Shown: positions 1-7,826 of the stretch, one piece after another
How the letters are laid out: each line of letters starts with the position of its first letter
How positions within the stretch are numbered: position 1 is the first letter of the stretch
Assembly (NCBI GenBank): GCA_017437785.1
Contig: JAFRXH010000084.1
Location: 1 to 39,133, forward strand
Length of the DNA stretch: 39,133 nt
Reading direction: 5' to 3'
Source: Lachnospiraceae bacterium
GTDB lineage: Bacteria > Bacillota > Clostridia > Lachnospirales > Lachnospiraceae
Position numbers and translations under genes: made by a program
The notes under the pieces: generated by a model
Databases searched by the model: none
Told to the model about the DNA's origin: nothing
The model's input: only the letters and a program-made list of their open reading frames with translations

Positions 1-1851
1 TATATAATCAGCTTTCCTGCGAAGCTTTGAAAAGAGCACATCTTTATCCGCATTCTCATCAACATCACCCGCGCCTTCATCTCCCACTATCCCCACTGTG
101 TGGGATTCGTTTACGATCTGAGCCACTGTCTTCTTGCCGGATGGAACCATATATGCTATCAGAGCCAGACGGAAATCCAGAAGCTCCTGCATACTTGCCC
201 CCATCATCTTATATGCTGCCATCATATGTGCGGCACTTTTATCATCCTGCGCCTCGGAAAGGTTTTTGAGCATGCGGTCGATATCATCATACTGCCTCTG
301 CTTTGCTGCAGCCTTCTCATCCAGCTCACCGGCTGCGAGCAGATCGTCGATCGCCGACTTCTCGTTGATCCTTATCCTTTTCATAGCACCTTCAAAGCTG
401 TCGTTTTCATTTATGCTGACCCGCTTTGGAGACCTCTCGGGCTGCTTTCCATCATTTATCCGCTTAAGTCTTTCCGTATCGTTTTGTGCGCGCTTTCTCA
501 GATTTTCTATGATGGTCCTGCTGCGTTCCATATAATACTCACGTCTTTTGTCGTGATCATCGGAAAAAGAACGTCTTTTCCTTTCGGAATAAGCGCCCAG
601 CATGCCAAAAAAACCGCCTCCCGTATTAAAGCCGGAATAAGAACCTAATAGTTTTTCATATTTCTCTGCCTGCCCCGGCCTGTTAACAGATCCTGCCTTT
701 CCCATAGCGCGCAGCTTTGCCTCGGGAGTAAGGCCGTATTTTACCACTCTCATACGCTGCCTTGGCTTGATATTCTTATAGAGTGATGAAAATATCCGGC
801 TTTTGTTTTTTATGAGATTAAATGCTGCCACGCCTGTATTAATGATATTGTCAGACACGCTGTTCTTTATCTGCTTTTCTACACCGCGCTCCTGTGCAGC
901 TTCGTCAATATCCTGCTTTTCCTTCTCCTCCCCGAACAGCTCCTTCATCTTATTTTCGTCTTTTCTGCTTTCCTCAAGCAGATCCATATCAACTTTCAGA
1001 TCCCTGCCACGGCCGCTGTTCATCAGTTTAAGGTCTTCTGCTGTCATATTCCGCATGATATGCGAGAGGTTATAACGGGCACCCATGCCCCCCGTATCCC
1101 TGTCGTTCTCATCCAGCTCTATACCGCCCGTGTTGACCGCATTATCGAGAAGGGACATCTGCGACATCAGGCTCCCATCTTTTCCGGACACATCATCCAC
1201 ATACATCCCTGCCTTGATCAGATCTTCCCGGCTGCCCTCCGTCAGGGTATAGCCCATTCCGGCAGAAGTCTTCCCACTAAGCATCAGCGTCCCTCTTATA
1301 CCGCTGTTATCCGTGTCGATCGTGGTCAGTGATTCCTGGTCTACCGAATTTCCAAAAGCATTTATCCTGTTAACGGTATCTGCATACAGCTCTTCTATAT
1401 CTTTTTTCTTACTGTCGAGCTTTTTGATCTTTTCATTTTTCCATTCATCCGTATGCTTGCTCTTCAGGATATCATTACGCTGACTTTCGATATCCGCCAT
1501 TTTCTTATCGAAGCTGATCTTCTCTTCTGCCTTTCGCTGGTTCGCTATCTCTTCATTATTTTTCCTGATATCATTAAGCCTGTTATAGCGCACTAAAAGA
1601 GTACTGATCTTTGAAAAGGCCGTTTTCCCGGCCACTTTCACATCAGTAGTATCATACAGGGACTTGGCAAAATTAAGCTCTGCTTCGGCTTTCTGCCTTG
1701 CCCTTCTCTGTGCAGCTCTCCTTTGTTCCTCGCGCCTTAATGCCTCCCGGCGCTGCTGCTCTGCGGTGGCATCATGCTCATTCCCCTCATTCTCGGGAGC
1801 CTGTCTTTCCGGCTGTATCCTTCCATTGCCATTCCTAAACCAGCGGGGCAT
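1..1851 (-). CDS. Large hydrophilic coiled-coil protein of unknown function (3' end beyond left edge)
   Basis: An open frame of 617 codons runs without a stop from an ATG at 1851 to the window edge, so the C-terminus is missing. The start is supported by GGAGGG six bases upstream. I do not recognise the family. The product has no signal peptide or membrane segment. It opens with a short Pro/Glu-rich stretch and then a strongly charged Arg/Glu/Ala helix (about residues 30-60). Further Lys/Glu-rich likely coiled coils follow near 100-165 and 430-540, with Gly-rich patches between. Near the visible end (about 575-595) is a more hydrophobic helix beginning LLDFRLALIAYMVPSG. In the first 60 codons Arg is encoded by AGG/AGA nine times and CGN four times. 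A large cytoplasmic or exported effector-like protein is possible but this is only an impression. It is separated from the next gene by a terminator and has its own candidate promoter. Confidence 0.8.
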   Translation of the reverse strand, partial: MPRWFRNGNGRIQPERQAPENEGNEHDATAEQQRREALRREEQRRAAQRRARQKAEAELNFAKSLYDTTDVKVAGKTAFSKISTLLVRYNRLNDIRKNNEEIANQRKAEEKISFDKKMADIESQRNDILKSKHTDEWKNEKIKKLDSKKKDIEELYADTVNRINAFGNSVDQESLTTIDTDNSGIRGTLMLSGKTSAGMGYTLTEGSREDLIKAGMYVDDVSGKDGSLMSQMSLLDNAVNTGGIELDENDRDTGGMGARYNLSHIMRNMTAEDLKLMNSGRGRDLKVDMDLLEESRKDENKMKELFGEEKEKQDIDEAAQERGVEKQIKNSVSDNIINTGVAAFNLIKNKSRIFSSLYKNIKPRQRMRVVKYGLTPEAKLRAMGKAGSVNRPGQAEKYEKLLGSYSGFNTGGGFFGMLGAYSERKRRSFSDDHDKRREYYMERSRTIIENLRKRAQNDTERLKRINDGKQPERSPKRVSINENDSFEGAMKRIRINEKSAIDDLLAAGELDEKAAAKQRQYDDIDRMLKNLSEAQDDKSAAHMMAAYKMMGASMQELLDFRLALIAYMVPSGKKTVAQIVNESHTVGIVGDEGAGDVDENADKDVLFSKLRRKADYI

Positions 1852-1890
1852 ATCATTCCCTCCGTCATTAAGTATGCAAACACTTTCCCT

Positions 1891-1920
1891 ACTATACTTA
1901 TAATATCCTTAAGGTAACAA
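1891..1920 (-). promoter_or_regulatory. Candidate sigma-A promoter for the large unknown gene
   Basis: On the minus strand a TTGTTA box (1915-1920) lies 18 bases before TATAGT (1891-1896), about 40 bases upstream of the ATG at 1851. The -35 box overlaps the T-run of the preceding terminator. Matches are 4/6 and 5/6, so this is plausible but unproven. Confidence 0.4.
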
Positions 1921-1957
1921 AAGCGCAACAGTCCGGACGTTACAGACGTTGCGCTTT
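1916..1957 (-). terminator. Rho-independent terminator after the 230-residue gene
   Basis: Ten-base perfect arms AAAGCGCAAC (1920-1929) and GTTGCGCTTT (1948-1957) enclose an 18-base loop. On the minus strand the stem ends in TTTT-G-TT. It lies 31 bases after the stop codon at 1989 and separates the two unknown genes. Confidence 0.8.
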
Positions 1958-1988
1958 CTAAGTTTCTTCATATCAAATTCAGTATCCT

Positions 1989-2681
1989 TTAACTGCCCAG
2001 TATGGAGTTATATACTCCCTCGTATTTATTGAAGGCAGCCTTTGCCATCAGTATATCCTCTCCTGTAATAACGGATTTGCGGATATTTTCTGTAGTAACC
2101 TCGATAGCCTTATGGGCCTTATCGTCAAAGCCCCGCGTTTCATTAAAATAATACTCCGCAAGGACCTCTATCATCTTATCAAACTCGGCCGGCTCCAGCA
2201 TGTATGTGGTGATGTACTTAGTATGCGTGCCCTTTTTAAGGAAAGGATGCTTGATAGTATGTTTCTTAAGACCGTCAACCGTAGGGACACCCACATAATC
2301 CGGGAACCACTTTACCGCAAACAGATCGTCCAAAAGCTTCTTGACATCCTCACGCAGATTACCGTCTGCCGCCTGGATAATGGACTTCTTCCTGTCTCTT
2401 ACCGACTGGAGATTGCGAAGCAGCGTAGCCAGCTTATCGCCAAGAGCCATGAATGTGAGCATGTTGGCGTTCTGGGATGATCCCTCCGAACGCAGTGCCA
2501 GAACATGTTCTTTACACAGACGCTGTGCCTCTTCTACATATCCTATGGACTGTGACAGGGGCTCTTCCATGGTAGCAGGGTCAAAACCATACTTATCAGC
2601 GAAATCACTGATATACTTATAGTAATCCTCGTTGCCTTTCAGTACTTCGGAAATGTAGTTTTGGAGTTCTTCCTCGTTCAT
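1989..2681 (-). CDS. Hypothetical 230-residue soluble protein
   Basis: This is a complete gene of unknown family. The protein is acidic at the N-terminus and mostly helical in appearance, with no signal peptide or membrane span. A basic central segment (about 140-160) holds KKHTIKHPFLKKGTH. The only nearby Shine-Dalgarno candidates are GGGG directly against the ATG and a better GGGGAGG about 14 bases upstream, so initiation may be weak. Possible promoter boxes (TTGCAT and TATATG, 18 apart) lie 50-80 bases upstream. A strong terminator follows, so it is probably monocistronic. Its position beside the large unknown gene could mean a functional pair, but nothing in the sequence proves it. Confidence 0.7.
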   Translation of the reverse strand: MNEEELQNYISEVLKGNEDYYKYISDFADKYGFDPATMEEPLSQSIGYVEEAQRLCKEHVLALRSEGSSQNANMLTFMALGDKLATLLRNLQSVRDRKKSIIQAADGNLREDVKKLLDDLFAVKWFPDYVGVPTVDGLKKHTIKHPFLKKGTHTKYITTYMLEPAEFDKMIEVLAEYYFNETRGFDDKAHKAIEVTTENIRKSVITGEDILMAKAAFNKYEGVYNSILGS

Positions 2682-2800
2682 TTCCCCGTTAGATGCCTCC
2701 CCTGATCAGATTAAATCCCCCATACATATACATTATTCAGCGATAATAATGCAAATATGATTTTAACACGCAGGTGAAAAATTGTAAAGTGTTGAATAAG

Positions 2801-2863
2801 ATCCTTCGCTGCGCTCAGGATGACATGTTATGGACGCTCAGGATGACATGTTATGGGCGCTCA
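2801..2863 (-). repeat. GA-step hairpin element with 23-base tandem partial copies
   Basis: Read on the minus strand, the segment begins at the stop codon of the DUF5672 gene. Two copies of a 23-base unit (starts at 2835 and 2812 on the plus strand, one difference) precede a full hairpin at 2801-2821. That hairpin has arms ATCCT and AGGAT, then GA facing GA, then a GC stem with a GCA triloop. The other ~120 bases between here and the start of the neighbouring gene at 2681 show only candidate promoter boxes. The hairpin is followed by a moderately T-rich stretch and could also end the glycan transcript. Related elements occur at 35408-35687. Confidence 0.65.
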
Positions 2864-3631
2864 GATATCGATATTATAGGATCTCAGAAATGCCTGCATG
2901 TCCTTGTAGTCCGCAAAATCCTTGCTCCAGCCATGGACGCCGTAAGGTATATCGCCGGCCTCCACGCGTTCCTTCAAATGATATTCAGCTGCAAATTCCC
3001 TGCCTGTAAGCAGATCGGCGGGTTTGAAGCCTATTCCGCTGTCCCTGCCGAAAACGCCGAAGAAGATATCTTCGTTGCGCTTTGCAAACCAGTATATCCT
3101 GCGCCAGCCGAATCTGTGTATCAGCTGCCTGCAATGTTCAATATGCCTTAAGGATAATCCGCCGTTTCCCATGATTATTCCGTCGTTCCTGCCCTTACAG
3201 CAGCGGATCTTAAATCCCGGAAAACCCTTTTTCTTAATGATGGTCCACTCCCATATGCGCCTGGCTGGTTCCCAGGGAGCGCCGTAATAATCGTAACCTT
3301 TTTCTATGAACTCATCCAGCCTGTCTTCATCCTGCCATATCACCGCATCGGGCTGGGCTATCAGCATGTAATCGTACCTGTCAAAGGCTCTGTAAAAGCC
3401 TTCCGATAAAAGCAGCCGGTTATACCCTTTGATCCCTCTAAAGAACCTGGCTTCAAAGCGTCTCTGCCCTATCGTAGGAAAGGTTTTTGTGTAATAGCTG
3501 CTGTCAAGGCCTTCCGGCAGCGTAAATACCAGATCACGCTTGGCAAATATCCTGACGTAACGCTTAACGCAGGCTTCCTCATCAGCATCGAACGCACTCT
3601 TGTATGCAGGTATCAGTACTACAGTCTTCAA
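2861..3631 (-). CDS. DUF5672 family protein (glycosyltransferase-like)
   Basis: This 256-residue protein matches the DUF5672 pattern found at the ends of glycan clusters. It opens MKTVVLIPAYKS, has a central YDYMLIAQPDAVIW segment (about 108-121) and then YDYYGAPW (about 133-140). The acidic residues of the PDA and YYGAP region resemble the donor-binding part of GT-A folds, but its reaction is not known to me. No membrane span is visible. It overlaps the preceding GT4 gene by four bases and is the last gene of the polysaccharide run. A GA-step hairpin repeat starts at its stop codon. Expected role: adding a sugar to the envelope glycan from the cytoplasmic side. Confidence 0.8.
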   Translation of the reverse strand: MKTVVLIPAYKSAFDADEEACVKRYVRIFAKRDLVFTLPEGLDSSYYTKTFPTIGQRRFEARFFRGIKGYNRLLLSEGFYRAFDRYDYMLIAQPDAVIWQDEDRLDEFIEKGYDYYGAPWEPARRIWEWTIIKKKGFPGFKIRCCKGRNDGIIMGNGGLSLRHIEHCRQLIHRFGWRRIYWFAKRNEDIFFGVFGRDSGIGFKPADLLTGREFAAEYHLKERVEAGDIPYGVHGWSKDFADYKDMQAFLRSYNIDI

Positions 3632-4773
3632 GTGCAGGCCTCCTTATACAGCTCTTCTATCGTGTGTACCATATTTTCCCAGGAAAACCTCTTCTCATCG
3701 GCTTTTATGTTTTCTTTAAACTCCGCAGCTTTATCATCCTTAAAAAAGCTTATCACGGCCTGCGAGAGCGCTGCGCTGTCCCCGGGAGGGACTATGTATC
3801 CCGTCTTTTTATCACATACAGCCTCCGGCAGACCGCCCACATCAGTAGCCACCACCGGCACGCCAAAGCCAAACGCGATCTGCACTATACCCGACTGTGT
3901 CGCCGATATATACGGACAGATACACAGATCCGCCGCGGCAAAATACGGCTCAACTTCTGCATCCGGCACATATCCGTCCCTTATCACAAAGCAGTCACGC
4001 GCACCGGATCCCTCTATAAGCGACATATATTCCTGCTTTGCATCGCCGAAATCACCTACCAGGCATATCTTAAGCTCATCAAGCGCAGCTGCGCACTGAG
4101 GTGCTGCCTCTATCAGATATTTAAGTCCCTTGTATTTACGCACCAGGCCGAAAAACAGAAGTACCTTTTCGTTTACGCCTATGCCTAAGGCTGCTCTGGC
4201 CTCTTCGCGGCTCATTCCTTTAAGTTTAAAAGCATTGTAGGTAGGATGCATATTCCTTTTATAGGGCATGGACGGGAGCATTGCCTTAAGGTCGGCCTCA
4301 TCCTCCTTCGAATGCACTACGCAGCCGGCTGCTTTCTTAAGAGTCCCCTTCGATAAGAGCCTGTCTATAGGGAAACGCTCGTGCGGCAGTACATTATGGC
4401 AGGTAAGGAATACCGGTATTCCCTTAAGTGCCCGAAACATCGCCTGATAACAGGGCGCAAAATACGGATGCCACCACTGGGCTATCACCAGATCGGGCTT
4501 AAGCTTCTTTATCTCACGCGCCGCTTTCCCCCAGTTAAAAGGGTTAGCGGTGTTTATTATAAAATGGGTATCTTTTATCTCAAAGGTCTTATTGCCATAG
4601 TCCCTTTGTTCTTTCTTAAACAGTATTTTGGGATACTGCAGGGAATACGATATACACTCCACCTCATACGACGCCTTAAGGGCGCGTACCAGAAGCCCCG
4701 TATAATGGGATATCCCGCCTTTATACGGATAGACCGGGCCTATCACGGCTATACGCTTAAGCTCCCCGCCCAT
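3628..4773 (-). CDS. GT4 family glycosyltransferase
   Basis: This is a retaining GT-B glycosyltransferase of about 381 residues. The N-terminal domain starts KRIAVIGPVYPYKGGISHYT, with the glycine-rich loop that contacts nucleotide. The C-terminal Rossmann domain carries LLFFGLVRKYKGLKYLIEAA and the donor-site region ATQSGIVQIAFGFGVPVVAT. The usual first Glu of the EX7E motif is replaced by the QSG form seen in one GT4 branch. Start choice: an in-frame ATG at 4812 would overlap the upstream gene by 38 bases. I prefer the ATG at 4773, one base after the upstream TGA, with GGGGAG 11 bases before it. It overlaps the DUF5672 gene by four bases, so translation is probably coupled. Substrate unknown. 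Confidence 0.88.
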   Translation of the reverse strand: MGGELKRIAVIGPVYPYKGGISHYTGLLVRALKASYEVECISYSLQYPKILFKKEQRDYGNKTFEIKDTHFIINTANPFNWGKAAREIKKLKPDLVIAQWWHPYFAPCYQAMFRALKGIPVFLTCHNVLPHERFPIDRLLSKGTLKKAAGCVVHSKEDEADLKAMLPSMPYKRNMHPTYNAFKLKGMSREEARAALGIGVNEKVLLFFGLVRKYKGLKYLIEAAPQCAAALDELKICLVGDFGDAKQEYMSLIEGSGARDCFVIRDGYVPDAEVEPYFAAADLCICPYISATQSGIVQIAFGFGVPVVATDVGGLPEAVCDKKTGYIVPPGDSAALSQAVISFFKDDKAAEFKENIKADEKRFSWENMVHTIEELYKEACT

Positions 4774-4774
4774 A

Positions 4775-5878
4775 TCAGATACATCTCCCCGCATATTCAA
4801 GCCATTCGTCACATATCTTTGAAACCGACGCGATATCCCTTATCTTCTTTGCTTCCAGGGCTACGCGCGCTGCTTCTTGCGGTTGATCCGCCATCTTTCC
4901 CATCGCGGCTGCCAGCTCCTTCGGATTGCCCGCTTCTGCCAGAAGGCCGTTCTCACCGTCATTTATAAGAGCCGCAGGACCGCCGCTGGGGCAGTCTGTA
5001 GCGACCACGGGAAGCCCCAGTGCCATGGCCTCCATAAGCGCATTGGGCAGGCCCTCATATTTTGACGACAGTACATACGCCGTCACATCCTTTATACAGT
5101 CGGCCACATTACTGCGGCTGCCCATAAACAGTATCTTTTCATCAAGGCCGTGTGAATGCACGTATTCCGCCACCTGCAGACGGCTGTTATCGCCGCTGTC
5201 GCCTCCGTAGATCTCTAAAGTATATCCGCCATGTTCCTCTGCAAAGATCTCAAACGCCTTAACCAGCGTCATATAATCCTTAGCATCATGAAAACGCCCC
5301 ACGGCAGCAAATACCTTGCGCTGCTGTGCGGATCTTTCGGTGTTTAGATATTTTTCACTGATCGGATTCAAAATGACCGCAGCTTTTGATGCTATCTCCT
5401 CAGAAAAGAAATCCCTGGCTCCGCTTGTCTGAAAGACTGCGCCGGCAGCTTTTTTATACAGCATGGTACTGAGCATCTTCTGCTTTTTCGAAGCATAATC
5501 CACTTTGGGATCGCTGCGGACGGAGATGATGACGGGTATCTTCAAAGAATGTGCCGCCATTATAGCCCTGTAGTTTGCACTCTGCATGAATGCATACACC
5601 ACATCGGGGCGCTCCTTTGCAAGGCAGTCCTTAAGCTTCTTTATACGCAGACGCATGCGGCTTAACTTTCCCTTTTTACTCTCGGCCTCGTTTAGACCCA
5701 CATCAATGCGGCGGACGCCTTCCGGCAGCGGATATTCTTCCTTCTCGACAGCCAGTGTGGCTATAGCCACCTCCATACCGCGGCGCGCCATTTCTCCGGC
5801 AAGAGTGGTCACCACACGTTCGGCTCCGCCCTTACCCAGACTGTATATATGGAATAATACTTTATTGATCTTTCCCAT
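4775..5878 (-). CDS. GT4 family glycosyltransferase
   Basis: This 367-residue GT-B enzyme has the typical GKGGAERVV loop near residues 15-23. A second domain opens with FAAVGRFHDAKDYMTLVKAF, followed by a complete EX7E motif (E275 to E283, YEGLPNALME) and PVVATDCPSGGP. It is the middle of three consecutive GT4 genes and overlaps the one before it by 17 bases. It should transfer a sugar from a nucleotide donor to a lipid-linked oligosaccharide on the cytoplasmic face. Donor and acceptor cannot be read from the sequence. Confidence 0.9.
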   Translation of the reverse strand: MGKINKVLFHIYSLGKGGAERVVTTLAGEMARRGMEVAIATLAVEKEEYPLPEGVRRIDVGLNEAESKKGKLSRMRLRIKKLKDCLAKERPDVVYAFMQSANYRAIMAAHSLKIPVIISVRSDPKVDYASKKQKMLSTMLYKKAAGAVFQTSGARDFFSEEIASKAAVILNPISEKYLNTERSAQQRKVFAAVGRFHDAKDYMTLVKAFEIFAEEHGGYTLEIYGGDSGDNSRLQVAEYVHSHGLDEKILFMGSRSNVADCIKDVTAYVLSSKYEGLPNALMEAMALGLPVVATDCPSGGPAALINDGENGLLAEAGNPKELAAAMGKMADQPQEAARVALEAKKIRDIASVSKICDEWLEYAGRCI

Positions 5879-7016
5879 GTTCTTTCAGCAGATCCTCATA
5901 AATCTTTTCCAGGTCACGGACCTGCCTCGTCACATCAAAGCCCGCTTCCTTCATCATTTCACAGTACTTACTATCATTTCCGCGGCTGCTTACGGGGAAT
6001 CTGCGCTCCATGTTAAGAGCCGCCCGTGCCCATTCCTCCGCGCCTGCATCAAGTGAGAGATACTCAAGTAACGGTGTCTTATCAACATCCCTTGTGATGG
6101 TATCCGACGCCACGCAGGGAAGTCCCGCGCACTGTGCCTCCACCAAAGTCCCCGGCAGCCCTTCATAAAATGACGGGAATACCAGCACATCCATGGCCTG
6201 ATAGTACCTGACCGTATCCTTCTGCATTCCGGGAAGTATCACCTTATCCGAAAGGCCCATTTCCGATATCCACTGCTCTATTTTGGAGCGGTCCTCACCG
6301 TCGCCCACGATCAGCAGCTTCGCATCCGCTCTGTGATTCAGTATCTCCTTAAATACCTTAAGCAGGAAATTATGGTTCTTCGCATAGTGAAAGCGACCCA
6401 CATGCCCCACTACGAAGGAGTCTTCCAGCCCAAGGGAATGCCTCAGCTCTGCTCCTGCCGCCAGATTCTTTTCATCGGGGGCAAACAGCCCTGTCCTTAT
6501 CGCATTGGGTATGATGCGCACCTTATCCCTGTTTGCCGCACCGAATACCGCTTCCGCAGCCTCTCCGGAACAGGCCCAGCATACATCGGCCTTTTCAAAC
6601 AGCCCCCGGCGCGTCCGTCTCTTGAGCCAGCCCGCAAGGCCCGGTTCCACGCCCGCGCTCCTTGCATGCGCGATGGTCACATCCACTCCGCATTCTTTAG
6701 CCACCGGCAGATAAAGCGCCGCCGTATTTGTGCTGTGGCCCTGTGCTATATCTATCTCCGGGTGCTGCTTAAAGAAATCCTTAAGCTCCCTTAAATAGCG
6801 CCCCTTATTGTACACCTTGTATTTTACGCTGCGGTAGATCCTGCAGCCCAATGCCTTAGCTTCTTCTTCGTACTGCCCGATACCTTCGTTTAAGAGGAAA
6901 TCATACTGAAACCTGTCACGGTCCAGCTCGCGCAATATGTCCATGATACGGCTTTCGGCACCGCCTATGGAAAGACCGCCTATTATCTGCAGCACTACTA
7001 TCCTGCCGTTTTGCAT
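5862..7016 (-). CDS. GT4 family glycosyltransferase (EpsF-like)
   Basis: This 384-residue protein begins with a hydrophobic strand and the loop GGLSIGGAESRIMDIL. HARSAGVEPG sits in the acceptor domain, and GHVGRFHYAKNHNFLLKVF opens the donor domain. The EX7E motif is intact (E285 to E293 in YEGLPGTLVE). The arrangement resembles exopolysaccharide glycosyltransferases of the EpsF type, which add sugars during repeat-unit assembly. It starts nine bases after the deacetylase gene and overlaps the next GT4 gene. No membrane segment. The linkage formed is unknown. Confidence 0.9.
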   Translation of the reverse strand: MQNGRIVVLQIIGGLSIGGAESRIMDILRELDRDRFQYDFLLNEGIGQYEEEAKALGCRIYRSVKYKVYNKGRYLRELKDFFKQHPEIDIAQGHSTNTAALYLPVAKECGVDVTIAHARSAGVEPGLAGWLKRRTRRGLFEKADVCWACSGEAAEAVFGAANRDKVRIIPNAIRTGLFAPDEKNLAAGAELRHSLGLEDSFVVGHVGRFHYAKNHNFLLKVFKEILNHRADAKLLIVGDGEDRSKIEQWISEMGLSDKVILPGMQKDTVRYYQAMDVLVFPSFYEGLPGTLVEAQCAGLPCVASDTITRDVDKTPLLEYLSLDAGAEEWARAALNMERRFPVSSRGNDSKYCEMMKEAGFDVTRQVRDLEKIYEDLLKEHGKDQ

Positions 7017-7024
7017 ATCCCGAC

Positions 7025-7783
7025 CTACAAAATCTTCCCGGCGCAGTGTTTTGCACTCACCATCATATATTCCAGCAGATCAGTGCCCCGCTTCCGCGTA
7101 AGCGCGGGGATGTTGAGCATCTCGCTGTAATCCTTAAACTGCTCTCTCCTGTTTTCAAACAGGTCCTCATATTCTTCGAATTCCTTATCGCTCATCTCTG
7201 CGGGATGCACCACAAAGGTTGTGATGCCGTCCTTCCCCTTAAGCTCCGCTTTGCGCAAAAAAGAGATGGGGAGGAAAGTAAAGGATAATCTTTCATACGG
7301 AAAGTTTCCGTATCCGTCCGTGATACGGGTAAAGCCAAAGCGTCGCAGCACCCTTAGTGTATTCTTATCAAAACTGTGACCCGGCGCCATGAAGATATCC
7401 GTTTTTATCCCCAGCTTACGCAGGCATATCAGACCATGGCGTATCAGACGATACTGGTCCTTAAGTTCCACGCCCGCAAATTCCGAGAAATCATTCATCG
7501 GAAAAAGCCCGCCTTTTTGAGTGGTATATACGTGATGGACACCGTGCATGGACATTATCCAGCCCTTGTCGCTCAGGCGTTTGAGCCATGCCGCATACCC
7601 TGCGGGATCGTCAAAGGCCTTATTGCGCTTATCCCCGGCATCCAGCATGGGATCCTTATTATCGGGGATCACGCCTATCAGGGGCTTTATCTCGTACTTG
7701 TCCAATAAAGCCGCAAAGCGCGAGAACGCTTCCCAGTCCATGGTAGGACATACATCATCTATACGTATGGTGATGCTCCTCAT
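7025..7783 (-). CDS. DUF2334 polysaccharide-deacetylase-like protein
   Basis: This 252-residue protein begins SITIRIDDVCPTMDW, where the paired Asp corresponds to the metal-site region of the NodB/polysaccharide deacetylase fold. Later landmarks are GWIMSMHGVHHVY (about 87-99, with three His) and FMAPGHSFD (about 136-144). These are typical of DUF2334, a divergent deacetylase branch. There is no signal peptide, so it acts in the cytoplasm, perhaps on a lipid-linked intermediate. The RBS GGAGG is seven bases from the ATG. Its place between tviC and the GT4 genes suggests N- or O-deacetylation of a sugar in the repeat unit. The substrate is inferred only. Confidence 0.82.
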   Translation of the reverse strand: MRSITIRIDDVCPTMDWEAFSRFAALLDKYEIKPLIGVIPDNKDPMLDAGDKRNKAFDDPAGYAAWLKRLSDKGWIMSMHGVHHVYTTQKGGLFPMNDFSEFAGVELKDQYRLIRHGLICLRKLGIKTDIFMAPGHSFDKNTLRVLRRFGFTRITDGYGNFPYERLSFTFLPISFLRKAELKGKDGITTFVVHPAEMSDKEFEEYEDLFENRREQFKDYSEMLNIPALTRKRGTDLLEYMMVSAKHCAGKIL

Positions 7784-7805
7784 TTATGATCCTCCCCGTA
7801 CCACC

Positions 7806-7818
7806 GCCCCGCCGGGGC
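7806..7818 (-). other. GC-rich short hairpin in the tviC-deacetylase gap
   Basis: Five-base arms GCCCC and GGGGC around a three-base loop sit in the 43-base gap, just upstream of the deacetylase RBS. No T-run follows, so it is not a normal terminator. It could modulate translation or partial read-through. Confidence 0.35.
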
Positions 7819-7826
7819 CGCGCAGC

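Noticed and set aside
1737-1928. A 63-codon minus-strand frame crossing the start of the large unknown gene
   Set aside because: It overlaps the terminator and the coding start in another frame and has no RBS.
4774-4812. Upstream ATG at 4812 as the GT4 start
   Set aside because: It would add 13 non-conserved residues and a 38-base overlap; the ATG at 4773 follows the upstream stop and has an RBS.
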